Shown piece by piece: positions 29,901-38,643 of a stretch of 64,000 nucleotides of DNA. The DNA lies in NCBI GenBank assembly GCA_031289145.1, contig JAITQA010000063.1, forward strand, positions 20,036 to 84,035, written 5' to 3'. Made by a program: the position numbers and the translations under genes. The stretch's first letter is position 1, and the number at the start of each line of letters is the position of its first letter. The DNA is from Dysgonamonadaceae bacterium. Lineage in GTDB: Bacteria > Bacteroidota > Bacteroidia > Bacteroidales > Azobacteroidaceae. The notes under the pieces were generated by a model that did not search any database, had not been told where the DNA came from, and was given only the letters and a program-made list of their open reading frames with translations.

Positions 29901-30019
29901 GTTATTCCGGCGTTGACCCGGAAATATCGGCAGTTAGCGGAATTGTCAGCGGCGTAGTTGGCCCCAGTGTTTATCCAAAGACACGTAAATATATGTTTGG
30001 TCTCAGTTTCACCTTATAA
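26984..30019 (+). CDS. SusC/RagA-family TonB-dependent outer-membrane transporter
   Basis: TonB-dependent receptor of 1011 residues that imports oligomeric nutrients across the outer membrane. A signal peptide covers about residues 1-28. A carboxypeptidase-regulatory-like domain follows at about 40-125 (VTGSVVDATTGESLIGVNV), then the TonB plug with VVGYGTQRRESLTGA and MLSGKAPGVYV, then the 22-strand barrel to the C-terminal aromatic-rich end (MFGLSFTL). There is no N-terminal STN domain, so it is not of the trans-envelope signalling type. It is followed 13 nt later by its SusD partner. The coding sequence looks richer in G and C than the synthase genes. Substrate is unknown because no glycosidase or regulator is adjacent. 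Confidence 0.95.
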   Translation: MYLHFRKKATGILVAAFMLVGLPLASADVRASVSADDPIVQQTVKVTGSVVDATTGESLIGVNVVVKNLPSTGATTDVNGNFSLDVPVDAVLVVSYVGYTRLEITASSSPLSIKLKEDSHALSELVVVGYGTQRRESLTGALQTLKNDKIVTTTTTSVENMLSGKAPGVYVSPSSGQPGGRGDIIIRGKSSINGVNAPLWVIDGVIVGTASNYTLNPTDIETMTILKDAASTAIYGSQGANGVIVVTTKRASGDNVNVNFSAKFGLTQLDNGNMQVMNGAELYDYFNSFSNKEAVNFPRWNADLRNSNYSWWDLATQTGIAQDYNISISGGGEKMKSYFSIGYYNEEGAVRGYDFSRYSTRFRLEYKPLEWLTIKPLVSGSRRDVDDRQYSVTSMYSNMPWDNPYLPDGTPTPHRSATWVNSTSTNYLYDLQWDNSNDQRYSVMGNIDFDIRLTPWLTFSSINNLTWDNYASHSYEDPRSDGASGVGGRISEVVDRTERRYTNQILRYNQSFGKHAVSALAAYEFSDYYFKEVSASGVGFVEGYDVLDIVAKPEKTQGYINTSAIQSYLFNANYAYDDRYLAQVSARRDGASNFGENAKYGNFFSVSAGWLINKEDFFKADWVDLLKVRAAYGSVGNRPSELYPQYDLYGLTGQKYNDLYGALITQIGNKNLTWEKTYTTGIGVDFNFMERYRVNLDYYSKTTDNILFKVPVSGLIGVTSTWQNVGEMENKGFEVMLGADIVKTKDWFWAADFNLGLNRNKVTKLYGKDADTKGIVSSSYGVNIAGSISRILLPDHSVDTFYGREWGGVNPEDGAPQWYKTDDSGARVLTSKYAEADQVVLGSYNPDFYGGFSTNLSWKQLDLNAVFGYSVGGKIYNYSRQEYDSDGRYTDRNQLKLMDGWSRWQKAGDIATHPVATYGNQSGANEVSSRYLEDADYFKLRSVSLGYNLKLPQWKIPNIRLSFTAENLLTITGYSGVDPEISAVSGIVSGVVGPSVYPKTRKYMFGLSFTL

Positions 30020-30032
30020 GAAAGTAAAAAAT

Positions 30033-31763
30033 ATGAAAAAGATAATAGCCTTTATGATAGCCGCAAGCTGTATATTCACAGCTTGTGACATAGATAGATT
30101 TCCCAGTACGTCTATGGCTGCGGAAAATGTAACCAGCGACCCTGTCGGTTCATTGGATATCCTCCTCACAGGCGCCTATTCGCAAATGAAAGACTGGTCG
30201 GATGTGATGCACCGTTGCGGCGAGTATGCCGGCGATAATATGATGATACGCGGTTCGTCTACCGATGCGTTCTTCCAATTTATATCCTACGCGCGTACAC
30301 CTAACAACGGACGTTTGAATACCTTTTGGAATAATAGTTACAAGGTAATTGCCCAAACATCAAACATCCTGAAGATGGTGCCCGAAAGCAGTCCCGAACT
30401 TAACAGTAAATTAGGCGAGTGCTATTTCCTGCGTGGCCTGATGTATTTCTATCTTTGCCGTGCCTACGGACGTCCCTACTACCAGAATCCGGAAAAAAAT
30501 CTGGGTGTTCCCATTGTAAATGGCACGCCGGAAGATTTGAGTAACCTCGTATTGCCCGACCGTTCGACCGTAAAGGATACTTACGAGCAGGCCATCAACG
30601 ATTTGAAGAAGGCCGCCGACCTGTTGTCGACCAACCGCGGACCGGCTTATGCCTCAAAAGAAGCTGCCTGGGCAGTCCTTTCGCGTATTTACCTTTATAT
30701 GAGCGGCAGCTGGGATGCTCCCAATGCAGAATATGCCCGCCTGTCAATTGAATATGCCGACAAGGTAATAAGCTCAGGCATTTATTCCTTGCTGAATCGC
30801 GCCGACTTTATGAAGTACAACACTTTCGAGCCTGAGTCAAACAAAGAATCCATCTTTGTGGTGAAACGTATGGCTTCCGAATTTGTTGACTATGACCACT
30901 ACTACGGTATCGGTGGCATGTACGCCAATATCGGCGGTATGGGCTGGGGCGAAATGTATGCCAGCGCCAAATACATTGCCTTGCTGGATGAAACCGGACG
31001 CAACGACTGGAGAAACGACAAAATAGTAGATGCACGCGCCGCCTTTATTGAGCCGCAATATGCTGAAGCCGAACAACCTGTCTTCCGCTTCATCAAAAAT
31101 GTCTACAATGCGCAAAACGTTCAGACCAACTTCAACTACGTGCAAGCGGACGTGAAGGTCAACGGCAATACGGCCACCTGCGAAGAAGTCATCTCAGGCG
31201 TTACCACTACGTACACATTGAAGCCCGTAGACCTTGAGCAGGGAATATGGTCTATCGACTATACCCCCGACGGAAAGACCTATACCGGTTATATCGACCA
31301 GTATATCACGCTCAACCGCGTCTATCCGATGTTCTATATCGTGAAATGCTCGCGCGAAGGAGAAGAATCTCATTTGCACTCGCCGATCATTGCCCGTTTA
31401 GCCGAGATGTATCTCAACAAAGCGGAAGCAGCCGCCAAAACGGGCGACTATGCGACGGCTTTAGCGGCGCTCAACATCGTTCGCGAACGTTCGCTACCGG
31501 GCAAAGGCTATTCTTCGCTGACGGCAGCCAACGCTGAGGCAAGGATTGAGAAAGAACGTACCCTCGAATTGGCTTATCAGGCCGAACGCAGTTACGATGT
31601 ATATCGCAACGGTCGCTCACTGACCCGCCTCTATCCGGGGCCGCACAATGCAATGGAAGAAGTATTACCTACGGACTACCGTGTGGTTTACTACATCCCC
31701 CAAAATGCAATTGACGCTTACCCGGATGGCTCTACGCTGACGCAGAATCCAACTTCTAATTAA
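30033..31763 (+). CDS. SusD/RagB-family nutrient-binding lipoprotein
   Basis: Surface lipoprotein of 576 residues that forms the lid of the SusC barrel and binds the substrate. The start at 30033 gives MKKIIAFMIAASCIF followed by a TAC lipobox, so the lipid-bearing cysteine is about residue 18; a longer frame from 29958 would overlap susC and spoil the signal. SusD-type helical repeats are visible in the first half (FLRGLMYFYLCRAYG), and the C-terminal RagB region includes LAEMYLNKAEAAAKTGD and ELAYQAERSYDVYR. There is no neighbouring enzyme gene to reveal the ligand. Confidence 0.95.
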   Translation: MKKIIAFMIAASCIFTACDIDRFPSTSMAAENVTSDPVGSLDILLTGAYSQMKDWSDVMHRCGEYAGDNMMIRGSSTDAFFQFISYARTPNNGRLNTFWNNSYKVIAQTSNILKMVPESSPELNSKLGECYFLRGLMYFYLCRAYGRPYYQNPEKNLGVPIVNGTPEDLSNLVLPDRSTVKDTYEQAINDLKKAADLLSTNRGPAYASKEAAWAVLSRIYLYMSGSWDAPNAEYARLSIEYADKVISSGIYSLLNRADFMKYNTFEPESNKESIFVVKRMASEFVDYDHYYGIGGMYANIGGMGWGEMYASAKYIALLDETGRNDWRNDKIVDARAAFIEPQYAEAEQPVFRFIKNVYNAQNVQTNFNYVQADVKVNGNTATCEEVISGVTTTYTLKPVDLEQGIWSIDYTPDGKTYTGYIDQYITLNRVYPMFYIVKCSREGEESHLHSPIIARLAEMYLNKAEAAAKTGDYATALAALNIVRERSLPGKGYSSLTAANAEARIEKERTLELAYQAERSYDVYRNGRSLTRLYPGPHNAMEEVLPTDYRVVYYIPQNAIDAYPDGSTLTQNPTSN

Positions 31764-31772
31764 AAAAAACAG

Positions 31773-31801
31773 GTAGAGACGCCCAAATTGGACGTCTCTA
31801 C
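31773..31801. terminator. Bidirectional terminator-like hairpin
   Basis: Nine-base perfect inverted arms (GTAGAGACG and CGTCTCTAC) lie around an 11-base centre that adds two more pairs. It lies between the convergent ends of susD and the M23 peptidase gene and covers the latter's stop codon. On the plus strand a run of A precedes it, which reads as a U run after the hairpin for the minus-strand transcript. Confidence 0.7.
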
Positions 31802-33519
31802 TCATCCCAACTAAATTCCGATTGATTGCCCGCACCGTCTTTCACAATAAGATGCAGTGTTTTTGCCTCCTTAGGCATGCGCCGGGAATCGTATTCGTAA
31901 AACAGGAAATTGGTTTTGGCGTCGTATTCAAACAAAATAAAATTGCCGTCTAAATCGCCCTTGTACGATTCTATTCCGCTCAAATTGTCGGATATTTTGA
32001 AAGAAATGCGTCTGTTTTTTGTCCATTTGGTCGGATTCACAGGTGTAATAAGCGGCGGAACCGTGTCGATTGCAACCGAAAAATTACCTAATTCCCGGAT
32101 ACGGGTCTTTAGCTTACCTGCATCGTATTTACCGCCTATCCAGGCGATTTTTGTGCCGGAGACAGCAATTACACCGTATTTGCTTTTGTCGGGATACCTG
32201 TCGTTCGGAATGTCCAAGGTCAGTTCGCAGTAGTTATGTAAAGGCGTTTGTTCGCCAAGGGAATAAAGCGGCGCGAAATCCGTATAACCGGCCGCCGTTT
32301 CGATAGACAACCAGGCGTCTTTGTATAAATTGCCGGAAGGAATGTTCAGGTCGATACCTTTCCCTTTGAACGTATTGTCTTGGTTATAGGGAAATAATAT
32401 CCCCTGGGGCTTGCGTTCCGGAATATGCTGCCTTACGCCGATGATTTCGAACGGCAAAGTAGTGGTATTTCCGAAAACATCTTTCAAAATATACTTGCAA
32501 TGATACGTTTTTTCTTCCGACAGGGTAATAATTCCATCGGAGAGCGCATGATAGATGGTAAGTTTGTTGCCGGGTTCAATGAACGATTTTATATGGAAAG
32601 AATTATGTTCTTTCCATTCTTTCCAGTCGATAAAACTATTGATATAACGGGTATCCTCGAAAGAAAAATTAGCTATCACCGAACAATATACTTCGGCGTC
32701 ATCAATGATTAAAGTGATTTCATTCACACCATAGATATTGGCGGTTCCGGTCATCCGGTCATAAGCCTTGATACCGATTCCGATATCTCCCCATGCTTTT
32801 ACAGCTTGGGCAAGCCGCTTTTTCCCGGTTTTGTCCTGAGATACGGCGATAATCTGATTTTCCGTATGGTCGTTTATGATTCCTTTTCCGGGCTGAGGAA
32901 AGAACATCAGGCTTCTGATTTCAGGGGCTTGCACATCTTTGATGTATTTTCTGAAATAGGGGAGGGGGTCGAGCGCCGTTTCCGTTTGCGTGTCCCGAAA
33001 TTCGAAATGCAAATGAGGACCGGCGGAACCGCCTGTATTGCCACTGAAAGCGAAAACTTCCCCTTTTCTCAAAGCTAATTGACCGGACGAAAACAGCAGG
33101 TTGACCGAAAAAGACATTTTCCGGTACTGGCTGTCCCGTACCACGGCTTCTATTGTAGGAGAAAAACGCTCCAAATGTCCGTAAACGGAAGTAGTGCCGT
33201 CCGGATGGTCGATATACACAGCCCTTCCGTAGCCGTAAGGGCTTACACTTATCCGGGAGATATAACCGTCTTTCACCGATTTCACCGGGAGTCCGGTAAC
33301 TTGCTGGGTCTTGAAATCAATGCCCGAATGAAAATGGTTACTCCTCAGTTCTCCGAAATTTCCGCTGAGAAGCAGCGGTATGTCCAAAGGCGGAACGATT
33401 TCCTGGGCGCGAACGCTGTACGTATAAGAAACGAATAGGACGCAAAAGATGCAACTTAAGCGGATTGATAAAAAATCCGCCTTAATCCGCCTCATCCGTG
33501 TTGCCCGCGTTCTATCCAT
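31798..33519 (-). CDS. M23-family peptidase (LytM-type murein endopeptidase)
   Basis: Secreted zinc metallopeptidase of 573 residues, likely acting on peptidoglycan cross-links in the periplasm. A hydrophobic segment near residues 18-38 is a probable signal peptide. Zinc ligands are visible as HSGID (H64, D68) and HLHFEF (H169, H171); the GNTGGSAGPHLHFE context is typical of M23. The C-terminal two thirds are beta-rich and unassigned. The start at 33519 is preferred because it overlaps the stop of the upstream gene as TAATG, suggesting coupled translation; a longer frame to 33576 lacks support. Confidence 0.9.
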   Translation of the reverse strand: MDRTRATRMRRIKADFLSIRLSCIFCVLFVSYTYSVRAQEIVPPLDIPLLLSGNFGELRSNHFHSGIDFKTQQVTGLPVKSVKDGYISRISVSPYGYGRAVYIDHPDGTTSVYGHLERFSPTIEAVVRDSQYRKMSFSVNLLFSSGQLALRKGEVFAFSGNTGGSAGPHLHFEFRDTQTETALDPLPYFRKYIKDVQAPEIRSLMFFPQPGKGIINDHTENQIIAVSQDKTGKKRLAQAVKAWGDIGIGIKAYDRMTGTANIYGVNEITLIIDDAEVYCSVIANFSFEDTRYINSFIDWKEWKEHNSFHIKSFIEPGNKLTIYHALSDGIITLSEEKTYHCKYILKDVFGNTTTLPFEIIGVRQHIPERKPQGILFPYNQDNTFKGKGIDLNIPSGNLYKDAWLSIETAAGYTDFAPLYSLGEQTPLHNYCELTLDIPNDRYPDKSKYGVIAVSGTKIAWIGGKYDAGKLKTRIRELGNFSVAIDTVPPLITPVNPTKWTKNRRISFKISDNLSGIESYKGDLDGNFILFEYDAKTNFLFYEYDSRRMPKEAKTLHLIVKDGAGNQSEFSWDE

Positions 33520-34127
33520 TATTCCATCAATTCTCCTTTTCCTTGCCTTGTGATATTGATTTCTTCGCCGGTGCAATCCACGATGGTAGACGGTTCCAGA
33601 CCACCGTAGCCGCCATCGACTACTACATCCACGACTTCACCGTATTCTTCCGCTATCAGTTCCGGGTCTGTGCTGTATTCCATAAAATCATCCTTGTCGC
33701 GCACGGATGTTGTGAGGATGGGATTCCCCAATTCCCGCACTAAAGTGAGGATAATATTATTGTTCGGTATGCGAATGCCGACTTCTTTCCGGTTTTTATA
33801 AATCTTGGGCAAATTATTGGTCGCATTCAGGATAAAGGTGAAAGCGCCCGGAAGGTTGCGTTTCATCAGTTTAAACACCGCATTATCGACTTTGGCGTAT
33901 TCGCTGATATCGCTCAAATCAGGGCAAATGATAGACAGATTCCGTTTTTGCGGATTGATATTTTTTATCTTGCAGATTCTTTCGATTGCCCTCACGTTCA
34001 AAGCGTCACATCCCATAGCATACACTGTGTCGGTAGGATAGATGATGATACCGCCATCTTTGAGGATGGTAACAATCTTGTCAACTTCCCGCTGATTGGG
34101 ATTTTCTTCATAAAGACGTATTAACAT
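33519..34127 (-). CDS. Threonylcarbamoyl-AMP synthase (Sua5/YciO/YrdC family)
   Basis: Cytoplasmic enzyme of 202 residues that makes threonylcarbamoyl-AMP for the t6A modification of tRNAs reading ANN codons. The family signature PTDTVYAMGCD is near residue 31-41, followed by KNINPQKRNLSIICPDLSDIS and later VGIRIPNN and PILTTSVR. Length matches the short YrdC/YciO class without the Sua5 C-terminal domain. Some YciO-type proteins lack t6A activity, so the exact branch is uncertain. It lies 26 nt after an S9 peptidase gene in the same operon. Confidence 0.88.
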   Translation of the reverse strand: MLIRLYEENPNQREVDKIVTILKDGGIIIYPTDTVYAMGCDALNVRAIERICKIKNINPQKRNLSIICPDLSDISEYAKVDNAVFKLMKRNLPGAFTFILNATNNLPKIYKNRKEVGIRIPNNNIILTLVRELGNPILTTSVRDKDDFMEYSTDPELIAEEYGEVVDVVVDGGYGGLEPSTIVDCTGEEINITRQGKGELME

Positions 34128-34153
34128 AACCGAAATTTAACCTGATATCTTTT

Positions 34154-36250
34154 TTATTTCAACCATTGGTCGAACCAGCGGAAAAACTCGCGTTGGAACA
34201 AAATTCCGTTTTGCGGTTGGCTTATCCAGTGGTTTTCATTCGGGAAAATCAACATTCTGGAAGGGATATCCCGCAATTGGGCTGCATTGAAAGCCATCAT
34301 TCCTTGGGAAGCCAGAATCCGATAGTCCAATTCTCCATGGCTGACGGCGATGGGCGTATCCCATTTTTCCACAAACCGGTGGGGAGAATTAGCAAAACTG
34401 TTTTGTGCGATTGCATTGGATTTGTCCCAGAACGCGCCGCCCAAATCCCAGTCGGCAAACCACATTTCTTCCGTTTCCAAGTATTGGGCTTCCACGTTGA
34501 AAATACCTGCATGCGCCCAGAAAGCTTTGAAGCGACTGTTGTGATTCCCGGCTATCCAGTAAACAGAAAAGCCGCCATAACTGGCGCCGGTACACCCCAA
34601 TCTGGTTTCGTCGATAAAGGGTTCTTTCGCCATTTCGTCGATAGCGGAAAAGTAATCTTTCATATTTTGTCCGCCGTAATCGCCGCTGATTTGTTCATTC
34701 CATTCCTGTCCGAATCCGGGAACACCGCGTCGGTTGGGGGCTACAATGATATAACCGTGCGCCGCCATCAATTGCAGGTTCCATCGTGTCGACCAGAACT
34801 GGCTGACCGTACTTTGCGGGCCTCCCTGGCAATACAGCAAGGCCGGATATTGTTGGGTCGGGTCAAAATCAGGCGGATAAACAATCCATGTCAGCATCTC
34901 TTTGTCGTCGGTAGTTTTTATCAGGCGGGGTTCTACTTTTCCCATCGTTATCCGGTCGAGTATCTCCTTGTTTTCTTGCGAGATATCCGTTTCTTTTCCA
35001 TCGATTAAACTCACGGTAAACACCTCGTTCGGAGAAGACATGGAATGTCGCAATCCTACCAGAAATCCCTTTGCGAAAGCGACCGAAGCATAGTCGTGCT
35101 GGCCTTTGGTGATTGGGACGATAAAATTTTCATCGCCGGTCGCCGGGTTTAACGCATTGACGCGATACAGTTGGGACGTGCCTTGGACATTGGCTACGAT
35201 GAAAATATTGGTAGAGGCCGTATCCCAGCAGAAGTCGTCTACGTTGTAGTCGAAATATTCGGTCAGGTATCTCTTTTCGCCGGTTTGGAGGTTCAGGATA
35301 AAGAGCCTGTCCTTGTCCGATTCGTAACCGTCGCGTTCCATGCTTCGCCAGGCTAAGTAGTGTCCGTCGGAAGAAAATTGCGGATGAAGGTCATAACCCA
35401 TCATTCCTTCTGTTATATTTTTCGTTTCTTTTGTTTCAATGTTGTAGCAATAGATATCGGAATTGGTGGAACGGGCATAGTCTTTTCCTGTCTTTTTTCG
35501 GGAAGTGTAGGCAATGATTTTGCTGTCGGGCGACCAGTCGAATTGTTCTATGCCACCAAAGGGTTTCATCGGCGATTCGAAAGGTTCTCCCTCCAGAATG
35601 TCAATGATATTGGCCAAAGCACCCTCATCGAAATCGGCTAAGAAAGGATGAGGAATCGTCTCTACCCATTCATCCCAATGCTTGTACATCAGGTTGTCGA
35701 TAATCCGTCCGCTGCTTTTGTCCAAATCCGGATATTTTTCCGAACTCTTTTCGAAGGATTTTACCTGACTGATAAAAAGCGCTTTCCGACCATCGGGAGA
35801 AATTTTAAAACCTTCGATTCCCTTTTCGTAATTACTGATTTGTTTTCTGTCGGAACCATCCGGGTTCATCTCCCAGATTTGTGCGTCATAAATAAACGCG
35901 ATTTTCCGACCACCCTTTATCCATTGGACATCTCCTTCGCTTTTGGGCGATTCGGTAATTTGTTTTTTATTGCTTCCATCCATGTTGACGGTAAACAATT
36001 CCCTGTTTCGTTTATTTTGCGCGATGTCGGCATACGACACTCCATACAGTATCGTTTGCTCGTCCGGAGAAATCGTTACGCCGGTCACTTGTCCAAACAG
36101 GTGAAGCGCTTCGGCCGACAGGCGTCCGTCTTTCACTTCAACCGGTTTTTTTCCGATAATTTCAGGCTCTTCCTGTTTCAATTCTTCTTTCGGGCTATTA
36201 CAAGCCGAGATGGCTGCTGCAAGCATAACAACGAGTATTATCTTTTTCAT
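34154..36250 (-). CDS. S9-family peptidase lipoprotein (dipeptidyl/acylaminoacyl peptidase-like)
   Basis: Serine peptidase of 698 residues with an N-terminal lipoprotein signal (MKKIILVVMLAAAISAC, lipid cysteine at 17). Residues about 45-420 form WD40-like propeller repeats with repeated SPDG/SPDS motifs. The C-terminal alpha/beta-hydrolase domain has Ser557 in GASYGG, Asp642 in ELDYRI and His674 in NENHW. It probably degrades peptides in the periplasm, fitting a peptide-using lifestyle. It lies 13 nt after the FKBP gene. Confidence 0.92.
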   Translation of the reverse strand: MKKIILVVMLAAAISACNSPKEELKQEEPEIIGKKPVEVKDGRLSAEALHLFGQVTGVTISPDEQTILYGVSYADIAQNKRNRELFTVNMDGSNKKQITESPKSEGDVQWIKGGRKIAFIYDAQIWEMNPDGSDRKQISNYEKGIEGFKISPDGRKALFISQVKSFEKSSEKYPDLDKSSGRIIDNLMYKHWDEWVETIPHPFLADFDEGALANIIDILEGEPFESPMKPFGGIEQFDWSPDSKIIAYTSRKKTGKDYARSTNSDIYCYNIETKETKNITEGMMGYDLHPQFSSDGHYLAWRSMERDGYESDKDRLFILNLQTGEKRYLTEYFDYNVDDFCWDTASTNIFIVANVQGTSQLYRVNALNPATGDENFIVPITKGQHDYASVAFAKGFLVGLRHSMSSPNEVFTVSLIDGKETDISQENKEILDRITMGKVEPRLIKTTDDKEMLTWIVYPPDFDPTQQYPALLYCQGGPQSTVSQFWSTRWNLQLMAAHGYIIVAPNRRGVPGFGQEWNEQISGDYGGQNMKDYFSAIDEMAKEPFIDETRLGCTGASYGGFSVYWIAGNHNSRFKAFWAHAGIFNVEAQYLETEEMWFADWDLGGAFWDKSNAIAQNSFANSPHRFVEKWDTPIAVSHGELDYRILASQGMMAFNAAQLRDIPSRMLIFPNENHWISQPQNGILFQREFFRWFDQWLK

Positions 36251-36263
36251 GCGGGTTTATATA

Positions 36264-36833
36264 TTATTTGGGAAACTGTGTGATAGATACCAATTCAACA
36301 TCAAAAACCAGGGTAGTGCCTCCTTTCATCATTAAGGTATAACCGCTGTAATAGTCTGTCTCGCCATATCCCAGATAATCGGGTATCCAAACTTCCCATT
36401 TGTCCCCGACAACCATGTTTTGCAGTGCAAATGAGAATCCCCTGACAGTTGCTCCGCCTCCAAGATAAAATTCGGAAGGCACGCCATTCAGGCTGGAACC
36501 CAAATCGAAAACAGACCCGTCATAATAACTGCCCTTGTAAAGCACTTTCACGGTACTTGTCTGGAGAGGGTGTTCGGTTCCTTCGCCGGTTTTAATCACT
36601 TTATAATACACGCCGGAAGGGCCGGTTTCCGTTTTTAAGGCCTTGTACTCCGGATTTGTAGTTATCTTTTTGTAAGCCTCAGTGTTAGCGTCTCTCCATG
36701 CATTATCCGCCTCGTCGGAGTCGTTGCAGGAAGCAAAGGGCAAGAGCAAAACGGCTATCGCCAATAAGCGAAGCGCATAGACAATTGATAATTTTTTACC
36801 TGTTTCGGTATGAATAATAAATAATCGCTTCAT
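36264..36833 (-). CDS. FKBP-type peptidyl-prolyl isomerase lipoprotein
   Basis: Peptidyl-prolyl cis-trans isomerase of 189 residues. A hydrophobic segment ends in PFASC, giving a lipidated cysteine near 36 and therefore a periplasm-facing location. The FKBP domain covers about residues 75-189, with VKVLYKGSYYDGSVFD and VGDKWEVWIPDYLGYG. The n-region before the hydrophobic part is long (about 18 residues), so a downstream start is possible. It overlaps glyS by four bases (ATGA). Confidence 0.88.
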   Translation of the reverse strand: MKRLFIIHTETGKKLSIVYALRLLAIAVLLLPFASCNDSDEADNAWRDANTEAYKKITTNPEYKALKTETGPSGVYYKVIKTGEGTEHPLQTSTVKVLYKGSYYDGSVFDLGSSLNGVPSEFYLGGGATVRGFSFALQNMVVGDKWEVWIPDYLGYGETDYYSGYTLMMKGGTTLVFDVELVSITQFPK

Positions 36834-38377
36834 TTTAATATTTGTTTTAATAAGTTTTTCATACTCACTTTATCTGCAATGATTTTATCTAAATCTGCAA
36901 CAGGCACACGTTCCTGTTGCATGGTGTCACGGTGGCGGATGGTTACGCAATTGTCGGTCAGGGTGTCGTGGTCGACAGTGACGCAATAAGGCGTTCCGAC
37001 AGCATCCTGACGGCGGTAGCGTTTCCCGATGGAATCTTTTTCGTCGTATTGGCAATGGAATTCGAATTTCAGGGCATCCATTATCTCGCGTGCTTTTTCG
37101 GGAAGTCCGTCTTTTTTCACCAAGGGCAAAACGGCCAATTTGACAGGCGCCAGCATGGGTGGAATTTTAAGCACAACGCGGGTTTCGCCGTCGTCTAATC
37201 TTTCTTCGCAGAACGAACCGGCCAGGATACTCAGAAACATACGGTCGACGCCTATCGAAGTTTCAATCACATAAGGAACGTAAGATTGATTCTGTTCGGG
37301 GTCGAAATACTGAATTTTCTTGCCGGAATATTTTTCATGACTGCTCAGGTCGAAATCGGTACGGGAATGAATTCCTTCCACTTCCTTGAATCCGAACGGC
37401 ATTTCATATTCAATATCGGTAGCGGCATTGGCATAATGCGCTAATTTGTCGTGGTCGTGAAAACGATACTTCTTGTCGCCCAAGCCCAAGGCTTTGTGCC
37501 AGTTCATACGGGTTTCTTTCCACTGTGCAAACCATTTCAACTCCTCGCCCGGACGGACGAAGAACTGCATTTCCATCTGTTCAAATTCGCGCATCCGGAA
37601 CACAAATTGACGGGCAACTATTTCGTTGCGGAATGCTTTCCCGATTTGGGCGATGCCGAAAGGTATCTTCATACGGCCGCTCTTTTGTACATTCAGGAAA
37701 TTGACGAAAATACCCTGGGCGGTTTCGGGGCGGAGGTAAATTTTCATGGCGCCGTCGGCGGTAGAACCCATTTCGGTTGAAAACATCAGATTGAATTGGC
37801 GGACTTCCGTCCAGTTTCGGGTTCCGGATACAGGGCATACAATTTCGTAATCCAGAATGATTTGGCGCAATTCTTCCAGATTGCCGTCGTTCAGCGCTTG
37901 GGCAAACCGAATGTGCAATTCTTCCATCTTCTCTTTGTTTTCCAACACCCGCGGATTGGTTTCGCGGAATTTTTGCTCGTCGAAAGCTTCACCAAAACGT
38001 TTGGCTGCTTTCTCAACTTCCTTGTTGATTTTATCTTCGTACTTTGCCATTTGCTCTTCAATCAGCACATCGGCACGGTAACGTTTTTTGGAATCTTTGT
38101 TGTCGATAAGCGGGTCATTGAAAGCATCTACATGACCGGAAGCTTTCCAGATAGTCGGGTGCATGAAAATGGCGGAATCGATTCCCACTACGTTCTCATT
38201 TAAGAGCGTCATGCTGTCCCACCAGTATTTTTTAATATTGTTTTTCAGTTCAACCCCATTTTGTCCATAATCGTAGACGGCTCCCAAACCGTCGTAAATT
38301 TCCGATGACGGGAACACGAAACCATATTCCTTACAATGGGAAACCAATTTTTTGAAAACATCTTCTTGTTGCGGCAT
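36830..38377 (-). CDS. glyS: Glycyl-tRNA synthetase
   Basis: Class II homodimeric (eukaryote-like) glycyl-tRNA synthetase of 515 residues that attaches glycine to tRNA-Gly. Motifs include RGFVFPSSEIYDG-type N-terminus (here YGFVFPSSEIYDGLGAVYDYG), motif 2 around FRNEIVARQFVFRMREFEQMEM, and motif 3 in SIGVDRMFL. The C-terminal anticodon-binding domain starts near residue 410 (LAPVKLAVLPLV). It is the first gene of a five-gene operon whose other members are envelope proteins, an unusual mix. Confidence 0.95.
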   Translation of the reverse strand: MPQQEDVFKKLVSHCKEYGFVFPSSEIYDGLGAVYDYGQNGVELKNNIKKYWWDSMTLLNENVVGIDSAIFMHPTIWKASGHVDAFNDPLIDNKDSKKRYRADVLIEEQMAKYEDKINKEVEKAAKRFGEAFDEQKFRETNPRVLENKEKMEELHIRFAQALNDGNLEELRQIILDYEIVCPVSGTRNWTEVRQFNLMFSTEMGSTADGAMKIYLRPETAQGIFVNFLNVQKSGRMKIPFGIAQIGKAFRNEIVARQFVFRMREFEQMEMQFFVRPGEELKWFAQWKETRMNWHKALGLGDKKYRFHDHDKLAHYANAATDIEYEMPFGFKEVEGIHSRTDFDLSSHEKYSGKKIQYFDPEQNQSYVPYVIETSIGVDRMFLSILAGSFCEERLDDGETRVVLKIPPMLAPVKLAVLPLVKKDGLPEKAREIMDALKFEFHCQYDEKDSIGKRYRRQDAVGTPYCVTVDHDTLTDNCVTIRHRDTMQQERVPVADLDKIIADKVSMKNLLKQILK

Positions 38378-38643
38378 ATCGAAAATAATTTTTTTGAATT
38401 TTTTCAGTAATTAGTCTATTCGACTATTTCAGACTGCAAAGTAAGTTATTTTTTTTGAATTTCCCGGCTAAAATTGTAGAATTAGATGAAAAGCGATAAG
38501 ATAAGACCATAAGAAATACCGGTTTTCGCCTGTATTGATTTTTTTTAAGGGGCATATTTGTTTTTTTTAATAGAAATGATTGAACAAAGGGCGCTCCAAC
38601 ATTGTTTTAATTATAGAAGTTTAATCATACAAGTCTATGAATC

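Noticed and set aside
27370..31653. Many long antisense ORFs within susC and susD
   Set aside because: They are shadows produced by the codon bias of the sense genes and have no domain similarity.
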